A stretch of DNA of 64,000 nt, from positions 2,299,001 to 2,363,000 of the forward strand of contig NC_068339.1 in assembly GCF_014633365.1 (NCBI RefSeq), given 5' to 3'. Below, piece by piece: positions 34,181 through 45,620 of this stretch. The position numbers and the translations under genes were made by a program. The first letter of the stretch is position 1. The number at the start of each line of letters is the position of its first letter. Origin of the DNA: Diospyros lotus. Its lineage: Eukaryota; Streptophyta; Magnoliopsida; Ericales; Ebenaceae. The notes below the pieces were generated by a model, which did not search any database, had not been told where the DNA came from, and saw only the letters and a program-made list of their open reading frames with translations.

Positions 34181-35400
34181 GATTAAAAATAGTGAGCAAA
34201 TGCACTTAGTTGCTCTTTTCCTTTTCATAACAGATGCTTAATTGTGTGTGTGCGGGTATGGGAAAGCAATTATTGATGCCACACGGTAGTTGATCTGTGG
34301 ATTCATGTGCATGGTACCGTTAACTCTTGCATTTAAAAGTCTCTCTCTACCATACCATTTCACATGCTCTATTTAGTCTTGCCTATCATTCTACATTTTT
34401 GCTCTCATGATTCTTTTTAACCCACTGCTTGCAGAATTTGTTGATGTTGTGGGCACGGTTGCTCTAACTGTTTCTATGAATCTGTTGTGGAACCAAGCAT
34501 TTTACCTTGGTTTGCCAACAATTCCTTATTGCTATGTGTGCGTTTGCTCATGTTTTCTGCCGTCTATTATTTGGTTTGGATATGTAATAGCGAAGCGAAC
34601 TATTAATTTTTACAAGTTTGTTGGTCTTCTTAGGTAATTGTGGGTCTTTTGTTGTTTGCATCGAGTGTAAGCCCTAGAAGAAGCCAGTGAAGTCAATGGT
34701 ATCAAGCGACAGAATATTCTTAGTATAGTTATGTACTTATGTATGAGGGGTATAATAGGAAATGTGGAGTCTTTTATTTCCCTTGTAATATCCGCCCATA
34801 ATGTCTATAAATAGAAGACATCAGGCAGCCGTTTGAGAGACAATCATTTATTCTACCGTGCAAGTGTAGTGTGTGTGAGAAAAGCTAGAAAAAAGATAGT
34901 CTTTGTAATCTCCAAGATTGATTGTACTCGTGTGTGTGTGTGTGTGTGAGGGACTCTTGTGTACTGGTTTCATCACTTCTTTAGTGGATTTCTCAGAGGA
35001 TCTGAAGGCTGGATGTAGGACCGATTTATGCGGTCTGAACCAGTATAATTCTTGCTGTCTTCGCTGATTGGTTTGGTTCTCTTTCCTAGTTTAATTCTAT
35101 TTTCAATTCTGTCTTTTATTTTCTGTGCATTGGTTTGTATCCGGGTGAGGGAGTTTTGTGTATTGGCATTGAATTGAGTGATCCTAAGAGCCCCTAATCA
35201 TAACAGGGTCCCTATGCATTAATCCAAGTGATCCTTTGATGCATTCATGAGTACATATGTCAGTTTTTTCTTTGACTAATTTTTGCTGTCTTGTGTTTTT
35301 CTTGTTTCATGCAACCTTGGAAAGTGTCTCATACTGTTTTCAACTCTCAGGATTGGCACCGACATTCCAGGTGATGTAGATCCCACTTTGGGTAACAAAC
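34181..35400 (+). pseudogene. MFT-like remnant: promoter, exons 1-3, interrupted by a solo LTR
   Basis: Start of the 13-15-kb unit. Promoter-like leader (gatgccacacgg, gcatttaaaag) precedes exon 1 at about 34407 (atgattctttttaacccactgcttgcagaatttgttgatgttgtgg), which matches MDPFDPLV...GDVVD but lacks a middle segment. Intron 1 leads to an exon 2 remnant split by the LTR: gtaattgtgggtc (34634-34646) and cctatgcattaatccaagtgatcc (from 35211). Exon 3 at about 35353-35393 reads IGTDIPGDVDPTLG, a full 41-base copy with donor ggtaac. No exon 4 follows. Confidence 0.78.
34647..35205. mobile_element. Solo LTR (Copia-like) with 5-bp target duplication
   Basis: About 559 bases inserted in the MFT exon 2 remnant. 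GGGTC flanks both sides (34642-34646 and 35206-35210), and the paralogue at about 48399 has a single copy (gtgggtccctatgc), the empty site. A TG lies three bases inside the left edge (34650) and the right end is CA (aatcataaca). It has a TATA box (ctataaatag, about 34805), a (TG)n run at 34931-34949, and no internal domain, primer-binding site or second LTR. Superfamily is a guess from length and layout. Confidence 0.75.
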
Positions 35401-36190
35401 TGATAGCTCATCTAGCCTTTTCAGTTTATCTGTTTGTCTCTTTTTTCTGGAAAAATGAATGTCTGTCTGTGTTAGGTGATTTATTCTTCTTCCTGGACAT
35501 CTGTGCGCATGGGAATGTCTCTGAGGTGGTGTACCTCAATTTCCATTTGTGCTGGAGTGGTTTGCATTCCTTTGTACTTGTTATCTTACCTCCATTTAAA
35601 AGTTTACAACAGGATCCAAAAGCGGCTGTTCTTTTATTTTACCCTTTTTGTTCCCTTATATTTTTTGTTTTGAACTGATTTTTTTTCATGGAAAAAAAAT
35701 GGTAAATAACAAACATGGATATAGCAAAGTTGCCCATATTGCCCCTCCACTATGTTCTTGGTGACGGAGAACTGGGGGCAAGAGGGGGGATCTGGTGGCA
35801 GGCCCGAAGTGCCGAAAGCGCCACAGGCACAGTGGCCGGAACATTTAAAGAAAGCCTGTGGAAGTCTTTGTTTCGGTGATGTCAATGGCAGACTTCTTCC
35901 CATTTCAGTCTGTCTTGACCATCCCCTGCCATTGCTCTTAAAATATGTCTTGTAGAATAATTGTAAGCTTCTCGTTTTCTTATTTTTTTCCAAACTGTTC
36001 ACTTCTTTCAAGATCAAACAAATAGGATTCGTGCTACCTGTTCTGTGTCTGTGTCTGTCTGTCTCTCTCGGGCGGTCTTGGCAAAACTTTGCAAACCATA
36101 TTAGGGTTTTTGCCACCATCTTTTGATCTGCTGTAGGCTTCGGTTTCCTTCTAGTTTCAGTGGGCTTTTTGTTTGTTTGTTTGCCCTTTA
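35401..36190 (+). repeat. Array segment with a decayed unidentified exon
   Basis: Paralogue of about 48590-49330. At about 35765-35880 one frame reads GGSGGRPEVPKAPQAQWPEH, followed by LKKACGS. Homologous short stretches are at 36620, 45255, 48970, 49745 and 60555, but the open frame differs among the copies. Not recognised as a family. A TCTGTG/TCTG microsatellite is at about 36040-36066. The minus ORF 35634-36119 is a shadow. Confidence 0.45.
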
Positions 36191-37760
36191 TACTCTTTAA
36201 ATCTTTCTAGGTTAATGCCGATCAAACAAGGAAAGGAGAGTTTCTGGTTTGAGGTCCGAGCAATTTCGTTCCATTGATCAGCTGAAGAGAAGGGGGTGGT
36301 GTTAATTTCTTTGTTTCTTTTTTTGTTTTCTTTCTTGTTCGAATTGTTTTCGGTCTTGTTTTTAATTCTATTCTCCTTTTGCTTGTTTTTCAGGAAAGGA
36401 AGGAGACAATTGAGGGTTTCAGTAATGATTGGAAGACTCAATTGACTGCTTGCTACTGAGGTGGAGGGATCACAATCTGACCAATTATCCGACCCATCGA
36501 TGACCCTATGGTTATCCCACAGCCCTATTAATGTCTAATTTTGGCAAATCTCGCATCCAATGGATTTTTTTTTTTTTTCCTGTGCTGCGATATAAGTTTT
36601 AGTAGGATTTGCAGCAAGCAGTGGGACCTGGTGGCCAGCCTGAAGTACTGGTTGGCCCACGTTCACAGTGGCCGGAACAGTTACAGAGATCCTGCAGAAA
36701 TCCATTCCCAATGGTATAGGTTTTCTTTTCTCCCATCAAATTGGATTATATTTTCTCTCTTTGTGGGTGTCTTTCCCTGTTGAAGTTTATCAAACCTGAA
36801 CAGTGGCCAGGGAAAAGCAAAAGAAAGATGAATTTGATTGAATGATTCATTCCAGCCAATTAAAGGCCATAATTTGATTTGCCATCGTCCTGTACTGGAT
36901 TGTACGGTTTCCCAGAATAGGGTTTTTGACTGCTTAAAGACACGCTTACTTTTGAACTTCTTTTTTGTTCAAGTTTTATTTTGTCAAATCTAAGCTTCTA
37001 ATGTCAACAGGGATGCTGGTGAGACTCAACTTTTAACTTTTTCATTTTGGTGTAATTTGCTAAAAAACCTATACTTTCTTTCTTTTCTTTTTTTCGTGAT
37101 AAATGCAATGGCCATTGAGACGTTCATCGTAACAAGGTGTAAAAAGCGATATGCTTAGCTCATTTAATGTAGAAGCCTCTTGCACTTGTAAGAATATGCA
37201 CATAGAGGCATGCTACATTGAATAGTTGAAAGCAGAACCCAATTATTAATTCCTATCTATGGTTCCAATTATGGATCGCCCGTAAGTGATTATGCTCATG
37301 GTTGATTCTTCATGTCAGATTATTAATTTCTTGGATTCATGAAATGCGTATGGACTTATAGGTCTGGCATCACCTTTTAGATATGGTATAATTTGATGGT
37401 AGAGTTGGTCAAATGTTACCATGCTTCTGCGGACTTCGAATTTCAAGGTCAGAGCACTTTCATTCCATCAATCGGCTGAATAAGAAGTGTTAATTTCTTT
37501 CTTTGTTTCCTTTCTTGTTCTAATTGTTTTCGGACCTCTTTTTAATTCTATTCTCCTATTGCTTGTTCTTCCGGAAAGGAAGGAGGCAATTGAGGGTTTC
37601 AGTATGATTGGAAGACTCAATTGACTGCTTGCTTCTGAGGCGGAGGGATCACAATCTGACCAATTGTTTCTTTGTTTCCTTTCTTGTTCTTATTGGCTGT
37701 TTCAGTTTTTTTTTTTCTGTTTAACTATTAAGTGTATTCCTATTCTCTCTTGTACAGGCC
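36191..37760 (+). pseudogene. Recurrent first exon unit (two copies, ATG at 36425 and 37604)
   Basis: Leader caaacaaggaaaggagagttt...gaagagaagggggtggtgtt is followed by a pyrimidine-rich stretch resembling a 5' UTR intron ending ttcag, then gagggtttcagtaATGATTGG. Both copies read MIGRLN, then a stop, then LLA(T/S)E.EGSQSDQL. The conserved fragment tgggacctggtggccagcctgaagtac...cagtggccggaacag follows at about 36625. Paralogue at 49380-49860. The stop in codon 7 is shared with the copy at 49599, so it predates the duplication. Confidence 0.55.
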
Positions 37761-38382
37761 ATCTTTCCCTTGCATAGGCTTATCACTTTTTGTCTATTTT
37801 CTCTATGTATATTGAAAACCATAATTTCTGCCATGTTTTTCATTTTTTTGCAGCTGGTTCTAAATATATAACAACCTTAGTTTTATCTTTGGTGTTGTTC
37901 AGTTGCAAAATTGTTGGAATGAGTTAATTGTAATATAGAACAACTCCTTTCTGCTTTCTCTATATGTTGCTTATTGTAATATGGAAGGACTTCAATTTTA
38001 TTGTTGAAGTAATTTAGTTTAAGCCTTGCTAAATTGTTGAAATGAATTAATTGTTTATTAGCTTTGATTTTTTACTTTCGCGCTATTTGTTACTAGCTAT
38101 CAGTTGTAGTCTTTAGTTGTGCTATGGCCCTTGAGCTACTAATACACAGTACTTATTATATGTTGCTTCATGTTGCCTATGGGCAATTTTCAATTGCTAA
38201 TGACTGGAAACAAGTTTTACTTTTTTACCGACATAACTCAGTTTTTAAGTTGGTGTTAAATTTTATACATAAGAAATCTGTAGTAGTAGTTTATGATGGA
38301 CCAACGTATTGTGTTGCAGAATTGCTGTGGCATGTGGTGGAGCATATTTCCGTTGGTGCTAGAACAATTTCCAATCCAGTTA
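37761..38382 (+). repeat. Noncoding array segment
   Basis: Repeats about 51880-52800: ttgaaaaccataatttctgccatgtttttcat and tttagttgtgctatggcccttgagctac. The open frame 38124-38408 runs through an unrelated repeat junction and into the next element, so it is not a gene. Confidence 0.6.
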
Positions 38383-39289
38383 GAGGCTGTTTGGCTTACC
38401 CTTTTTAATTGAAGCTTTTAAGTTAGTTAGTGATTAGTATAAAAGTTCTGTAGTGTTTAAATTAATAGTGTGTTTGGATAAATATGCTTTTAAGCTGTTA
38501 GTTAATAGTTATGTGTTTGGTTTGTAAAAGCTAATAAGTTGTCAAAACTTGACAAAAAGACTAAAATAGATACAATGTTAAATAATACAAATAAAAATTA
38601 TAAAAATATTATTTTTAATGAAAAATAGATAAATTATAATTACTTATTAAAAAATATATCACTATAATATACATACATCCTTTATTTTTTTTCTACCATT
38701 AATATATATACAATATATATATACCTGTAAGTGTATATACACTTACAGGTTGGGGACGCCACTGGAGGAGACGGCGATCGAAGCTGAAGGCGGCGCTTGA
38801 TGAGGCGATGGCGATGGCTGGAATCAGATGAGGCGATGGTGCGACCCATCAGCTGAGGCGATGGCTCGATCGAGGCTAGAACTAGATGAGGCGATGGCGC
38901 GATCGAGGCTGAAACGAGATCAGGCGATGGCTCAACCCACCAACACGAGCTGCTTGTGGCGGCCCAGCTGCACGACGACGATGGTGATAGCAGTATGGAG
39001 GAGAGGTGACGGCAGCAGTGACGGTAATGGCAAAGCACAGCTTCGAAGAAGATGATGGAGAAGAGAGCTTGGTATGTAGGATATTTTGATATTTTTGTTG
39101 GTCAACGATGTAGCGTTTTCTAGCAAAGCTGGGGAGTACCAGCTTTTGCTAAACGCTGCTATAGTAGCGTTTCAGTAGATAGCGTATAAATTGAAACTCT
39201 AAGCCAAACATTTAATCATCAAACGCATCATAGCAGATCAGCTGCATAAATGGCTTATACGCGGTCAAACCGCTAAGCCAAACAGCCTC
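38383..39289. mobile_element. Tourist/PIF-Harbinger-like element, copy B
   Basis: Inverted termini GAGGCTGTTTGGCTTA...TAAGCCAAACAGCCTC, flanked by TTA at 38380-38382 and 39290-39292. The paralogue at about 45888 (tccagttggacttg) is uninterrupted. Its interior, read on the minus strand, matches copy A (ttaatggtag-aaaaaa, then a (TA) region and the palindrome cctgtaagtgtatatacacttacagg at about 38725-38750, then a GC-rich core). The core holds a minisatellite of gaggcgatggcncgatcgaggct units (about 38810-38935). No transposase frame. About 907 bp. Confidence 0.85.
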
Positions 39290-39292
39290 TTA

Positions 39293-39780
39293 GTCGTCTT
39301 CTTTTTAGTTGCATTTACTGCATGCACTAGAACTCTTTCTCTGGTTAGAAGGGAAATAATGGTGGCATGAAGATGTCCAAACTGTTCATGCACGAAGTTT
39401 ATTTTCATTTGGGGAGTTGAGAGTGTGTCTTACTTTTCAGTGGCCATGGCTGGAAATTTTGTAACTGTATATATGATTTGATTGACTCAAAGAGAGCTAA
39501 TTCATATTTAAGAATTATAATTCCTAATTTCCTTACCTTTCATCTATATAAAGAGATATTCATATTTATTAATGTTTTAAATTTTTAAGTCCGGCAGGTA
39601 ATCTAAAATGAGGAGTGTTAATAATTTAAGAATTATAGATAAATAAAGAATAATTTGGAACATATGTTATAGTCAATAAACTTATTTCTGTTATTATTAT
39701 TAATGAGAAAATTGAAATAAAAGCTTTTCTTAAGTGCAGGGAGATTTTGAAGTAATATTTAATGGTATTGTATTTACTGT
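39293..39780 (+). other. Array segment, noncoding
   Basis: Resumes the interrupted array segment (catttactgcatgcactagaactctttctctggttagaaggg), which matches about 52980-53010. A short CCCH-fragment scrap (gatgtccaaactgttcatgcacgaagtttatt) at about 39370-39410 matches 53105-53225. The rest is AT-rich. Confidence 0.5.
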
Positions 39781-39895
39781 AATTTTAAAAATATAAGAGG
39801 TTCAGTCAAAATAAGACAAAACTGAGGGAGGTAAACGTAATTAAGAAAAAAATTGGCATTTCCTATATAAGGCATCGGGGGTCTAGAACTTTCAA
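39781..39895 (+). promoter_or_regulatory. Recurrent promoter-like block with TATA motif
   Basis: The block aaaatataagagg..cagtcaaaataag..gggaggtaaacgtaattaagaaaa..ttggcatttcctatataaggcatcggg precedes a first-exon unit. Versions are at about 44701-44822, 53640-53740 (TATA lost), 54005-54125 and 59795-59900. Constant spacing to the 5' UTR-like leader suggests the ancestral core promoter of the M[IV]ER first-exon gene. Confidence 0.45.
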
Positions 39896-40620
39896 GCTCT
39901 ATTTACTCAAAAAGGAAGGAAAGGGTTTTCTAAGAGGCTGAAGAATCAATCTGCATCCCGAGCGGAGAAGAAGGTTGAGTTAATTTCTTTCATTCTCTGC
40001 TTGCTTCAATACTTGTTTTAATTGTAGTCTCTCCTATTGCTGCTTTCTCTCCAGGAATTGAAGGAGATTGTTTAGGGTTTCAAAATGATCGAGACACTCC
40101 ATCGACCGCTTGTTCCGACCTTGTTTCCCACCCTCCGACCACCAGCGGTCGTCCCCCCGCCCTGTTCACGTCCAATTCTGGTATCCAACGGATTTTGCGT
40201 TGAAGGAGAGCAACGGAGCAGTTCAAGAAAGCCTGTGGAAATCCTTGCGTCCTCCATTCGTGGATGCAAACCCTGCGGTCTGGCTTAATAGTACCCTTCG
40301 GGGGATATTGTCCGCCTCAACCAAAGGTATAGGCTTACTTTTCTCCCATCAAAATCGGTTGTTTTCTCTTTCTATTTGTGAGCGTTTTTCTCTGATCAAG
40401 TGTGTGAAACCTGGCCGGTGTGGCCAGGGAAAAGCAAGAGAATATTATGAATTTCATTGAATGATCCATTCCATCCCATCCCATCCCATCAAAGGCCATA
40501 CTTTGCTTCGCCATGATGGCATGGTTTCCTGATGAATTTGGCATCTCCGTTTGTGGTGGTTGTGGTGGACATCCTAAGTCACAGTGGTAGGAATCAATCC
40601 ACTCTTCTCTTAGGGTTTAC
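39896..40620 (+). pseudogene. Recurrent first exon unit (ATG at 40085)
   Basis: Leader, putative 5' UTR intron (gttgagtt...tctccag at about 39972-40052) and tttagggtttcaaaATGATCGAGACACTCCATCGACCGCTTG. The exon reads MIETLHRPLVP and then SNGFCVEGEQRSSSRKPVEI; another frame, FALKESNGAVQESLWKS, ends at CAAAG|gtatag (about 40326). The paralogue at 54336 has an extra TT after gtggaaat, so no frame is open in both for its whole length. SSRKPVE is in the same relative frame as GRNSSRKPVEI at 45320 and 60600. No family recognised. Confidence 0.5.
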
Positions 40621-41470
40621 GTATTGTTTTTGTATAATGTTGTTTTGGCATAACACGCCATGCTTTTGCTAAAGAATAATGTTTCATACTGATAAGAATT
40701 TTCTCGCAAACAAGCCCTAGATGCGTAATATCCCCTTTATAGCAACTAAATCTACATGAACTGAAGTTGGGAATTGTTTACCACAAGGTGCCATCAGACG
40801 TAGGTAAATAAATAAAAAGCACTCATGCTTTAAGAGTGTTTTTTTGAAGACACAAGGTTTCACTAATAATCCCTTCTCATATTGTCTGTATTCCATGCAT
40901 GCAGAAATGTCGCATTCGTCCATTTGCAACAACCATACCGAACACTCCTCTCCTTAAAAAGTTAATCAGATTATGTTCATCTTATCAAAGGCTGCCTATT
41001 CAGCTACATAATTAGCGAGGACTTGAGTTTTTAAGGCTGATAGTGGTTTATTATGGATGCCAAATTCACCCATCTAAGGATACGTCCAAATCTCAAATAA
41101 CTCTCAAGTCTCAACCATTTTGCAAGCAAGTTCTCCCTATCCCGAATCCATCTGAACCTTCTGACTCACCTCGCCTTTCCCCAAATCTTTGTTGCTTTGA
41201 GATTCGAGTGAGTATGCATGCAGAATCAGTTGGATTGATCACTTGAGTCTCTTTATCATGCATTGCATGTCTTCATCAATGGGTAAACCACTTGATCCTC
41301 ATCTGTTCTTTGTCTGCACTGCCTGCTAGGTACATGCAATATGGTTTGTACAGTATTCTTGTTGTTCCGTAGTTGGATAGTCTGTGTTATTCATTTACTT
41401 GAGTGGGTTGTGGTTAAGTTTTACATCGTATGTTTTCCTTCTCTTTTGTTCACTTCATATGATACTGACT
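40621..41470 (+). repeat. Noncoding segment, copy 1 of the 40-43/54-58 kb pair
   Basis: Aligns with about 54890-55557 (gttttgtataatgttgttttgg, caagccctagatgcgtaat, aaggatacgtccaaat). The Cassandra element is absent here: atgggtaaaccacttgatcc at 41279-41298 is the empty site. The frame at 41043-41246 is not kept in the other copy. Confidence 0.65.
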
Positions 41471-41597
41471 GTATTCATACATTCAGAGGACAGCGAGGAC
41501 TGCAAAGCCATTTGATATCCTTTTGAAACTCAACTTTGGTGAAGGTTGCAGTTGTGTGTGTACACAAATCAAGTTCACCGTTGATTTTCAGGTGAAA
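41471..41597 (+). pseudogene. Unidentified conserved exon fragment, copy 1
   Basis: Flanked by attcag| and cag|gtgaaac, one frame reads LKLNFGEGCSCVCTQIKF then TVDFQ. The copy at 56402-56512 keeps the same frame (AKPYDVLLKLNFGEGCSCVC). Exon-like borders and conservation of the frame suggest a real exon of an unidentified gene; this copy has a frame change upstream (KPFDILLKLN versus SHLISF, stop). Confidence 0.4.
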
Positions 41598-42803
41598 CTA
41601 TTTTTCATATTCTTTTTTTTTTTTTTGCATGACAGAAATGGGGATCGTTTAGGTTTTTTTTTTTTTTTTCATGTGTGCCTTTGTATTTCAGGTAAAATTA
41701 CTAAATCAACTCAGAAACATAAATTACATACTTGTTACATAAATTACATAAAATTTTGAAGGCCGTAAGAACTGAACTGATATTGGTTGTATGTAGATGT
41801 ATCTGTGAGACTGCTACATTTAGGTGATGTTTTATTCAATAGATCTGGGGTCATGAGCACCTTTCGGAGAATTAACTTAATTCACTGGTCTCCCATTAAA
41901 AAAAACAAATATGTATATATCTACATGAACGGAAAGCTCCACATTATAAGCAGGATGTAGCTGGCTTTATAAACAAGTGACAGCTCATGTAAAATAATAG
42001 CAATTTAGGTATGAACTACGAAATATACTAGTATCTAGAAGACGCCTTTTCCGGAGGATCTTTTTTAAGATAAGAATCGGATCAAATTTGAATCAGGTCT
42101 TTCTCAGTTTAACTCTTAATTGCATTCCATTTCTTTCTTGTATAGGTTATCTTCCTCTTGCTTAGGCTTATGACTATCTATACTCTGTCTCCTTTAGATA
42201 TATCATAAATCCTAATTCACTTTCTTGGCAGGGATTTGTTTACTCATTCACCTTTTTTACCTTTTTGCAATAGAACTAAATATCGAGCAACTTCAATTTT
42301 ATCATTGGAGTAACTTCGTTCTATAAGCTTAGATTTTACTTTCATGCTATTTGTTGCTGAAATTAACTCTTAACTATAGTCTTTAGTTGTGCTATGGCCC
42401 TTGGCCTTCTAATACAAAGCACTTGTAGGATAAAGTGCAATTATTGTATGTTCTAATTTGTATTAGTGTTTGACTTTACTGCCACGTTTTCCATTCCAGT
42501 TGTACTCTTTATCTTAGTTCCATTTACAGTGGAATCCAGAAGGTGGTCTTGTAATTATTTAGCTCTCTTTGTAATTTTATATTTCATTTTCAGATGATAT
42601 GTTTTATGGCGAACAAGATGAGAAAGAGGGAACATGGAATATAGAAATATATTAAAGTTGCCCATATTGCATGCACCACAACTTTTCCTTGTAATGGATC
42701 TTACGAAATGAATCAAATGATGGGCTTTTTGTTTCTGCTTTTTTGCTAGACCGTAGGCTTATTTCTAGGTCAAGTAATCCTTGGGCCCTCTCTCTCTCTC
42801 CAA

Positions 42804-42834
<31 letters not shown>

Positions 42835-43005
42835 AAAAAAAAAAAAAAAATTGAGGTTTTTGGATCTGTGCAGCAGGATTTGATTTCCACCTATTTTAAA
42901 GGGGACTTTTGTTTGGTTCTGTATCTAAAATATTTGGTTGTTGGGTGACGTCTTGATTAGCCGCTTGGATCTCAGTGAGTCTGTATTTAACTGTTATGGA
43001 TGCTT
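41598..43005 (+). repeat. Noncoding segment with homopolymer tract, copy 1
   Basis: Aligns with about 56513-57690. The tract at about 42805-42850 is roughly 22 C followed by about 26 A, and the paralogue at 57484-57540 has a similar C-then-A-then-T structure, so the tract predates the duplication. Its exact length is likely unreliable in sequencing. Confidence 0.6.
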
Positions 43006-43145
43006 GCACAGGGAGATAGGCATGGCATTGAGCTTCAGGACTAATGGTGGCTTGAAGAAGTCCGTATGAATCCATTTGCAACTGGTATGGGCAGCAAATC
43101 CAAGCCATGCAGTGTGTTCATGGTTGATATGAAGCTCGTTATTAT
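43006..43145 (+). pseudogene. CCCH zinc-finger (C3H14-like) fragment
   Basis: gggagataggcatggcattgagcttcaggactaatggtggcttgaagaagtcc corresponds to R(H)EA...NGGLKKS; then gcagcaaatccaagccatgcagtg to SKSKPC, cut short before the finger. Paralogue of 57695-57885, which retains more. The flank gggccatgaatgggaaatttgtatcc (43191) follows this fragment at most sites in the array. Confidence 0.6.
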
Positions 43146-44700
43146 TAATGGTGAAATCTCAAGAGTAGGCATCTATGTAACTTTTGGGTGGGGCCATGAA
43201 TGGGAAATTTGTATCCATACTTCATGCGGGTAGGAAAATATGAAATTTGTGTAAAATTTATCTGTAGCTTTAACTTTAAGTGACTTGACTGAATTTGGCT
43301 TAGATTATCACTCCTGTTGTGTAGAATCTCTCTTTAAAATTGTGTAAAACTTCCATTTCCCCTTGCTCTTGTTCAGTAAGTAAAATATGTGTTGTTTTTT
43401 ATCCGTTATATGGAATCTCTCTCTCTTCAAATTTTATCTGTTGATTTTTTTTATTTCAAACGCTAGTTACCGTTTGAGGTTATGATTGTCTTTGCTTCGG
43501 GTCGCGGGGTGTGGTTTGGTCTATGGGTTGCTTTGGGCTTTGGATTATTGGGCTTGCTTAGTGGGCAGGTGTTTTGTAATAGAAGTGCTTGCTTTGCTTA
43601 AAAAGCTATATTTCATTTGAATCTCATTTGTGCTACTAAATCAATATTTCTTTTTAAATATATGGATTGTGTAGGAAATTTATTTTATAACCTTTTATTT
43701 TCCGTTTTGTTTCTCTTTTACCTCTCAATGATGAGAAAATGAATTTTTTTTCTCTTTTCCACTAAACATCTGAATAAAGTGAATATTTTATTAGTTTTTT
43801 TTTTTTTCTCTTTTATACCTCTCAACGCATTTTTTAAAAAAAAATTTAGACAAATATTTTAATAGTTTTTTTTGTTTTTGCTATAAAATAACACTAATTC
43901 TTTTTATATAATGAAAGAGATGTTTGGTGGAGGTAGAGTTTAAAATAATATTATAGAAGTATGGTAGTTATAGTAATTTAAAAATATAACTAGTCAGATA
44001 AAAAAAGAACAATGCAACTAATAAATATTTTACCATTTTGTGTGTACATATAAGTGTGATCGGTGTTTAATATATCTTATCTCTCTAAATTATACTAAAG
44101 ATGAGAGTTTAATGTTTTTAGATAAGAAGATGGAGTTTGATTCTTTCAAAGTTTAAAATAATTTCTTTACATCAATGGGCCAAATAAGAAAAAAAAAAAA
44201 AAAAAACTAGAAGGAGAATAAGGTTTGTGAATTTATTTCTTTATATAAGGCATTGTAAATTACCCTTAAATCTTATTCCATAACTTTGCAAATGATCTCT
44301 TTAAACATTATTGTCATTTATTTATTATAAATAACATTTCATTTCAACAACCTCTAACTCTGGAGATTTCTTTTAGATATTTTATCTAGCAATAAATTGT
44401 GAAGGGTGCTGAATTACTTTTGGACAACCTTTATCGCTCTATTCAACAATTGTGTTAATTATTAACTATTATCACAAATTTATAGAATAAAATATAAATT
44501 ATAGAGAAACAAAAATATTACAAGCATAAAAAAGAAATATAATAAAAGTTAATTTAATAATTTTTATAAAATTTTTAAAACACTTATTTTAAAAGTCCTT
44601 TTTTTTTCCTGTATAATAACACTAATTTATTTTTTACATGATAAAATATATTGCAAAGTCTGGCAAAGACCACTAGAAGGAGGGAGAGTTTGAAAAAATA
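43146..44700. other. AT-rich noncoding DNA
   Basis: 43146-43600 repeats 57890-58250 (gtttgaggttatgattgtc, ttgctttgggctttggattattgg). From 43600 the sequence is AT-rich with homopolymers and no supported frame; it is partly shared with 58390-59700. Confidence 0.55.
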
Positions 44701-44871
44701 TTAAAAAAGTAGGATACTTACAATACTTTTAAAAATATAAGGGTCCTATCAGAAAAGACCAAAAAAGGAGAGGAATAGCGTAATTAAGAAAAGTTTACAC
44801 TTTTGCCTATATATCTAGCAGCTGTCTGACTTGCCCCGTCCGCTCATATAGAGTCATAGTATAACCATAAC

Positions 44872-44908
<37 letters not shown>

Positions 44909-45500
44909 TTAGGGTTTAAAATTTTCGTAAGACGAAGTTAGGGTTTGGAATTCCTTACAAGTGAGAGCAATTCCTTTCGCATCCATCGGCCGAATAAGGA
45001 GAAGAGAGGAGGAAGGTGTTGTAAGTTTCTTTATTTCTTTCAAATCTCGTTCTAATTATTTTGTGACTTGTTTAATTGTATTCTCCAATTGCGTGTTCTT
45101 CAGCAAACGAAGAACGGAATTTAAGGTTTCAGATTGATTGAAGGCCGGTTGCTTCTGAAGAGGTCAAACCAATTGGTCGGTTGTCTAGGCTAACCACAGA
45201 GGAAGAGTTGGCATGGATTCGGAGGCGGCCGCCGGCGGAGAACCGGCGGCGAGGTGGGGGATCTGGTGGCCGGGCAGAAGTACTTTGAGTGCCACATGCA
45301 CGGTGGCCGGAACGGTTCAAGAAAGCCTGTGGAAATTGTTGACCTTCTCTCTTGTCCCTAAAATTTCTTTTGGTTTAGGGACTCTTTTATCAGCACAGCT
45401 GAAGGAAAGGTTATGCTGGCTTATTGTATTCACTGTACTCTCTGACCAGGATAAAGAGGTTGTTTAGTTTAGTGGCTGTTTTCCATTACTTGTTATGTCA
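44701..45500 (+). pseudogene. Promoter-like block, first-exon unit and unidentified exon
   Basis: Block with tatatat at about 44811, a (CT)n run at 44876-44904, leader and 5' UTR-like intron ending ttcag at about 45101, then a decayed start (cagattgattgaaggccggttgctt; the ATG is lost). A GC-rich stretch at 45213-45330 encodes, by frame, RRGGGSGGRAEVL or GRNGSRKPVEI. The longest frame, 45213-45467, runs into intron-like sequence and I do not accept it. At 45370-45420 a decayed equivalent of the 50773 exon (tatcagcacagctgaaggaaagg) is visible. Confidence 0.5.
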
Positions 45501-45547
45501 TTGAAATTGGCGATCTTATATGTGATGCTACATTTTTTATTTTGTAG

Positions 45548-45620
45548 GTCACTGTGAATATGGTTAAGTCACTCAATCAGAGTGGTCGAGCCTGCTGTGT
45601 TCTCTCTGCCAGTGATCCAG
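45548..45620 (+). pseudogene. AHL-like PPC-domain exon remnant
   Basis: After acceptor tttgtag the frame reads VTVNMVKSLNQSGRACCVLS then ASDP. This corresponds to the AHL PPC segment (GED|)V..K..S..Q.GPRA.CVLSA.G. Better copies are at 50942 and 61102. AHL proteins bind AT-rich DNA through AT-hooks and oligomerise through the PPC domain. Confidence 0.6.

Noticed and set aside
35634..36119. 161-codon minus-strand ORF
   Set aside because: Antisense to the decayed unidentified exon; not open in the sister copy at 48.9-49.3 kb.
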